In this document: positions 59,035 to 64,000 of the stretch, piece by piece | How positions within the stretch are numbered: the first letter of the stretch is position 1 | How the letters are laid out: each line of letters begins with the position of its first letter | Source: Streptomyces pseudogriseolus | GTDB lineage: Bacteria; Actinomycetota; Actinomycetes; Streptomycetales; Streptomycetaceae | Reading direction: 5' to 3' | Length of the DNA stretch: 64,000 bases | Assembly (NCBI GenBank): GCA_002154585.1 | Contig: MUNG01000095.1 | Span: forward strand, 1 to 64,000 | Made by a program: the position numbers and the translations under genes | The notes under the pieces: generated by a model | Databases searched by the model: none | The model's input: the letters and a program-made list of their open reading frames with translations, nothing else | Told to the model about the DNA's origin: nothing

Positions 59035-60165
59035 ATGACGAGCATCGGTGGTGCTGCCTCATCCATGGTCGACTGGAACCTCGCGGTCGCGACCGCGACC
59101 AGGCTCATGCGGCCGGGCCCCGACGTGAGCCGGGACGAGGCCCGCGCCGTCGTCGCGGAGCTCCGCCGCCACGCGCGGTCCGCGGAGGAACACGTCCGCG
59201 GCTTCACCGGTCTCGGCACCCCCGAGACCCATGACACGCCCCTTCTCGTGGTCGACCGCCCCGGCTGGGTGCGGGCCAACGTCGCCGGCTTCCGCGAGCT
59301 GCTCAAACCCCTGCTCGACAAGATGCAGGAACGTCGCGGCACCAGCCCCGGCACCATGGTCATGGGCGCCGTCGGCGGCAAGGTCACCGGCGTGGAGCTG
59401 GGCATGCTGCTGTCGTTCCTCGCCTCCCGGGTCCTCGGCCAGTACGAGACCTTCGCCCCCGCCACCCGGGACCTCCCGGCCGGCGCCCACGGCGGCGGAC
59501 GGCTGCTGCTGGTCGCCCCCAACATCGTCCACGTCGAACGCGAACTGGACGTGGAGCCGCACGACTTCCGCCTGTGGGTGACGCTCCACGAGGAGACCCA
59601 CCGCACCCAGTTCACCGCCGTGCCCTGGCTGCGGGACCACCTCGAGGGCGAGATCCAGGCGTTCCTGAGCGAGACCGACGTCGATCCGATGACCGTGCTG
59701 GAACGGGTGCGCGAGGCCGCCCAGTCGCTGGTCGGCGGCCGCCCCGAGGGCGAGGAGGGCGACGAGGGGCGCTCCCTCGTGGAGATCGTGCAGACCCCGG
59801 CCCAGCGGGAGATCCTCGGCCGGCTCACCGCCGTCATGTCGCTGCTGGAGGGGCACGCCGACTACGTGATGGACGGCGTGGGCCCCGAGGTCGTGCCGAG
59901 CGTCGCCGAGATCCGGGAGAAGTTCCAGCAGCGCCGCGCGAAGGGCGCCTCCCGGCTGGACATGGCGCTGCGCAAGCTGCTCGGCCTGGACGCCAAGCTC
60001 CGGCAGTACCGCGACGGCGAGCGCTTCGTCCGCGCGGTCGTCGACGAGGTCGGCATGGAGGGCTTCAACCGGGTGTGGACGTCGCCGAACACCCTCCCCA
60101 CCAAGGCGGAGATCGGCAAACCGGCGGACTGGATCACGCGGGTGCACCGCAAACCGGAGGCATAG
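59035..60165 (+). CDS. Zinc-dependent metalloprotease (coenzyme F420 biosynthesis-associated family)
   Basis: A 376 aa protein of an actinobacterial family often annotated as zinc-dependent metalloprotease or F420-associated. The HExxH motif occurs in WVTLHEETHRTQFTAVPW, and downstream LLEGHADYVMDGVG may provide the third ligand. It has no signal peptide. The true substrate is unknown, and no F420 gene is nearby. It precedes tilS-hpt-ftsH, an order that seems conserved in Streptomyces. Confidence 0.8.
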   Translation: MTSIGGAASSMVDWNLAVATATRLMRPGPDVSRDEARAVVAELRRHARSAEEHVRGFTGLGTPETHDTPLLVVDRPGWVRANVAGFRELLKPLLDKMQERRGTSPGTMVMGAVGGKVTGVELGMLLSFLASRVLGQYETFAPATRDLPAGAHGGGRLLLVAPNIVHVERELDVEPHDFRLWVTLHEETHRTQFTAVPWLRDHLEGEIQAFLSETDVDPMTVLERVREAAQSLVGGRPEGEEGDEGRSLVEIVQTPAQREILGRLTAVMSLLEGHADYVMDGVGPEVVPSVAEIREKFQQRRAKGASRLDMALRKLLGLDAKLRQYRDGERFVRAVVDEVGMEGFNRVWTSPNTLPTKAEIGKPADWITRVHRKPEA

Positions 60166-60360
60166 GCACCGCGCCCCCGTCGCGCAGGGTGTCCGGGCGG
60201 CGGCAGACGGACGCCCCGCCAATCACCCGTCCGAGGGACCGTGAGCCCCGGGCAGGCGTGCAATGCTCGGGGAACGGCCCGGTTCTGTCACCATCTACAC
60301 ACTCTGCGTGACCGGCCCCGGGCTCAACCCCCCGGAACAACATCATGAAGGGAACCGGAC

Positions 60361-61389
60361 ATGGGTCCCCATCCTGCGGTCGCGGCGATACGCCTGGCGG
60401 TCCGCCGCGTCCTGAACGACATCCTCGCCGAACACGGCCGGACGCCCGGCCGCCTCTCGCCCGACGAGCGGTCCTCCTCCCCGCTCGTGCTCGTGGCCTG
60501 CTCCGGCGGCGCCGACTCCATGGCGCTCGCCTCCGCCCTCGCCTTCGAAGCCCCCCGCGCCGGTCTGCGCGCCGGCGGCGTCACCGTCGACCACGGCCTC
60601 CAGGCGGGCTCCGCCCTGCGCGCCGCCGAGGTCGCCTCGCGCCTGCGCGAACTCGGCCTTGACCCCGTCGAGTCCGTCGCCGTCACCGTGGGCCGCGACG
60701 GCGGACCCGAGGCCGCCGCCCGGGACGCCCGCTACGCCGCCCTCGACACCGCCGCCGAGCGCCATCGCGCCGCCGCCGTCCTGCTCGGCCACACCCGCGA
60801 CGACCAGGCCGAGACGGTGCTGCTCGGCCTCGCCCGCGGCTCCGGCATCCGCTCCCTGTCCGGCATGGCCGCGGTCTCGGGGGCCGACGGCCGTTACCGG
60901 CGCCCCTTCCTCCAGCTCGACCGGCAGACCGCCCGCAAGGCCTGCATGGTCCAGTCCCTGCCCGTCTGGGACGACCCGCACAACACCGACCCCGCCTACA
61001 CCCGCTCCCGGCTGCGCCACGAGGGCCTGCCCGCCCTGGAGAAGGCCCTCGGCAAGGGCGTCGTCGAGGCCCTCGCCCGTACGGCCCAGCTCTCCCGTGA
61101 CGACGCCGACGCCCTCGACGCCTGGGCCGGGAAGGCCGCGGCCGGCGTCCGGGACGCCGACGGCCGCCTGGAGTGCGCCGCGCTGGGCGACCTGCCGCCC
61201 GCCGTGCGCCGCCGGGTGCTGCGCCGGGCCGCCATCGAGGCCGGCGCACCGGCGGGTTCGCTGTTCGCCCGGCACATCGAGGAGGTCGACCGGCTGATCA
61301 CCGGCTGGCGCGGTCAGGGGGCCATCAATCTCCCCGGCCGGGTCGTCGCCCGCCGGCAGGGTGGCAGACTGGTGATTCGGCAGGGCTGA
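60361..61389 (+). CDS. tilS: tRNA(Ile)-lysidine synthase
   Basis: A 342 aa PP-loop ATPase that converts C34 of tRNA-Ile(CAU) to lysidine, allowing AUA decoding. The PP-loop is [13 protein letters not shown], with downstream [21 protein letters not shown] as the family-specific motif. The C-terminal substrate-recognition part is short, as in actinobacteria. AAGGGA precedes ATG 60361. It is followed within 70 bases by hpt and then ftsH, the classical tilS-hpt-ftsH cluster. Confidence 0.95.
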   Translation: MGPHPAVAAIRLAVRRVLNDILAEHGRTPGRLSPDERSSSPLVLVACSGGADSMALASALAFEAPRAGLRAGGVTVDHGLQAGSALRAAEVASRLRELGLDPVESVAVTVGRDGGPEAAARDARYAALDTAAERHRAAAVLLGHTRDDQAETVLLGLARGSGIRSLSGMAAVSGADGRYRRPFLQLDRQTARKACMVQSLPVWDDPHNTDPAYTRSRLRHEGLPALEKALGKGVVEALARTAQLSRDDADALDAWAGKAAAGVRDADGRLECAALGDLPPAVRRRVLRRAAIEAGAPAGSLFARHIEEVDRLITGWRGQGAINLPGRVVARRQGGRLVIRQG

Positions 61390-61456
61390 ATCCGGACCCC
61401 ACCGACCGCGCGGGTCGCGGGGCGGACCGGACCGGCCGGTGGGACGACCGAAAGTG

Positions 61457-62017
61457 ATGCGGGTGGACGCGAACGACATGGGTGCCGACCTCGAGAAGGT
61501 GCTCATCACCAAGGAAGAGATCGACGCCAAGCTGGTGGAGCTGGCGGCGAAGATCGACGCGGAGTACGCGGGCAAGGACCTGCTGATCGTCGGCGTGCTC
61601 AAGGGCGCGGTGATGGTGATGGCCGACCTCGCGCGGGCGCTGTCCACCCCGGTCACGATGGACTGGATGGCCGTGTCCTCGTACGGGGCGGGCACGCAGT
61701 CCTCGGGCGTGGTGCGGATCCTCAAGGACCTCGACACGGACATCAAGGGCCGGCACGTCCTGATCGTCGAGGACATCATCGACTCCGGACTGACCCTGTC
61801 CTGGCTGATCTCCAACCTCGGCTCGCGCGAGCCCGCCTCCCTCAAGGTGTGCACGCTGCTGCGCAAGCCCGAGGCCGCCAAGGTCGCCATCGACGTCGAA
61901 TGGGCCGGTTTCGACATCCCCAACGAGTTCGTCGTCGGCTACGGCCTGGACTACGCCGAGAAGTACCGCAACCTGCCGTTCGTCGGGACGCTCGCGCCCC
62001 ACGTCTACGGCGGGTGA
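61457..62017 (+). CDS. hpt: Hypoxanthine phosphoribosyltransferase
   Basis: A 186 aa purine-salvage enzyme. The PRPP-binding motif is [16 protein letters not shown]. The pyrophosphate loop is [14 protein letters not shown], and [12 protein letters not shown] is the flexible catalytic loop. It forms IMP/GMP from hypoxanthine/guanine. ATG 61457 (MRVDANDMG) is chosen; the frame is open from GTG 61439. Confidence 0.95.
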   Translation: MRVDANDMGADLEKVLITKEEIDAKLVELAAKIDAEYAGKDLLIVGVLKGAVMVMADLARALSTPVTMDWMAVSSYGAGTQSSGVVRILKDLDTDIKGRHVLIVEDIIDSGLTLSWLISNLGSREPASLKVCTLLRKPEAAKVAIDVEWAGFDIPNEFVVGYGLDYAEKYRNLPFVGTLAPHVYGG

Positions 62018-62206
62018 ACCCGCGGCGGCCCCGGCCGCCGCACGTGATCGGGAACCCCGGCGGGCTCCGCGGCGTTGGAGCATGCGTGGACGCCACTGCC
62101 GGCCGTCCCTCGCAGCGTCGGGGGCCCATGCTGGGGTACCGTCCGAAGAACAGCCTTTATCAAACTCACTATGGCAGGAGGGACGGGGCGGCACCGCTCC
62201 GTATGG

Positions 62207-64000
<1,794 letters not shown>

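Overview
The window is about 72-73% GC with dense ATGA-overlapping operons, and it carries bldG, tipA, a whiJ-type regulator triad, a SARP/AfsR-like regulator, a K+-independent H+-PPase and a fused MFS-thymidylate kinase. This is chromosomal DNA of a Streptomyces, or something very close. From memory of gene order, the left part (1-27.7 kb) resembles the SCO3540-3559 neighbourhood of S. coelicolor and the right part (38.7-64 kb) the SCO3404-3434 neighbourhood. No database was searched. The piece between them is accessory.

Left core (1-27.7 kb): a CooC/ParA-like ATPase; a Fic-fold protein with a ruined catalytic motif; a HAD-IB phosphatase; a Tad/Flp-type secretion locus (ssd/tadZ, cpaF, tadB, tadC, a DUF4244 pilin-like peptide, tadE, a TadG-like protein); an MrfA/YprA-type helicase; bldG and its anti-sigma partner; hppA; a lipoprotein; an NPPF-motif methyltransferase; topA; the MFS-Tmk-coiled-coil fusion; holB; a secreted tripeptidyl-peptidase-like lipoprotein; and tRNA-Thr(CGT).

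Accessory island (about 27.75-38.7 kb): after the tRNA terminator comes about 1 kb of lower-GC DNA with no convincing gene. Then comes a compact RiPP cluster that I assign to the linaridin class. Two short precursor genes encode 64 and 63 aa peptides with unrelated leaders, and both carry the P-x3-T-P motif that starts linaridin cores. A strong 13-bp hairpin separates them from a tightly coupled operon: H (HTTM-like membrane domain fused to an alpha/beta hydrolase), L, a CypM-like methyltransferase, an ABC exporter, a phytoene-desaturase-like flavoprotein and a tandem NTF2-like protein. A convergent membrane M23 peptidase, a small secreted protein and a SARP regulator close the island. There is no cypemycin-type cysteine decarboxylase, and neither core ends in Cys. 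This is the most interesting system in the window.

Right core (38.7-64 kb): a short family-A DNA polymerase with exonuclease-like N-terminus; a Clp_N/HTH regulator with a double palindromic operator; a DUF2786 protein; a lipoprotein; a whiJ-like triad (DUF397, GHKL ATPase, XRE-DUF5753); an aldehyde dehydrogenase; a PadR regulator followed by a decayed ABC-2 permease; glutamate decarboxylase; a ClC-like channel; the thiostrepton-responsive tipA gene with its 19-bp-spacer promoter and internal TipAS start; DedA; ThrE; ppa; a PBP4-type dacB; a zinc metalloprotease; tilS; hpt; and ftsH, which runs off the right edge.
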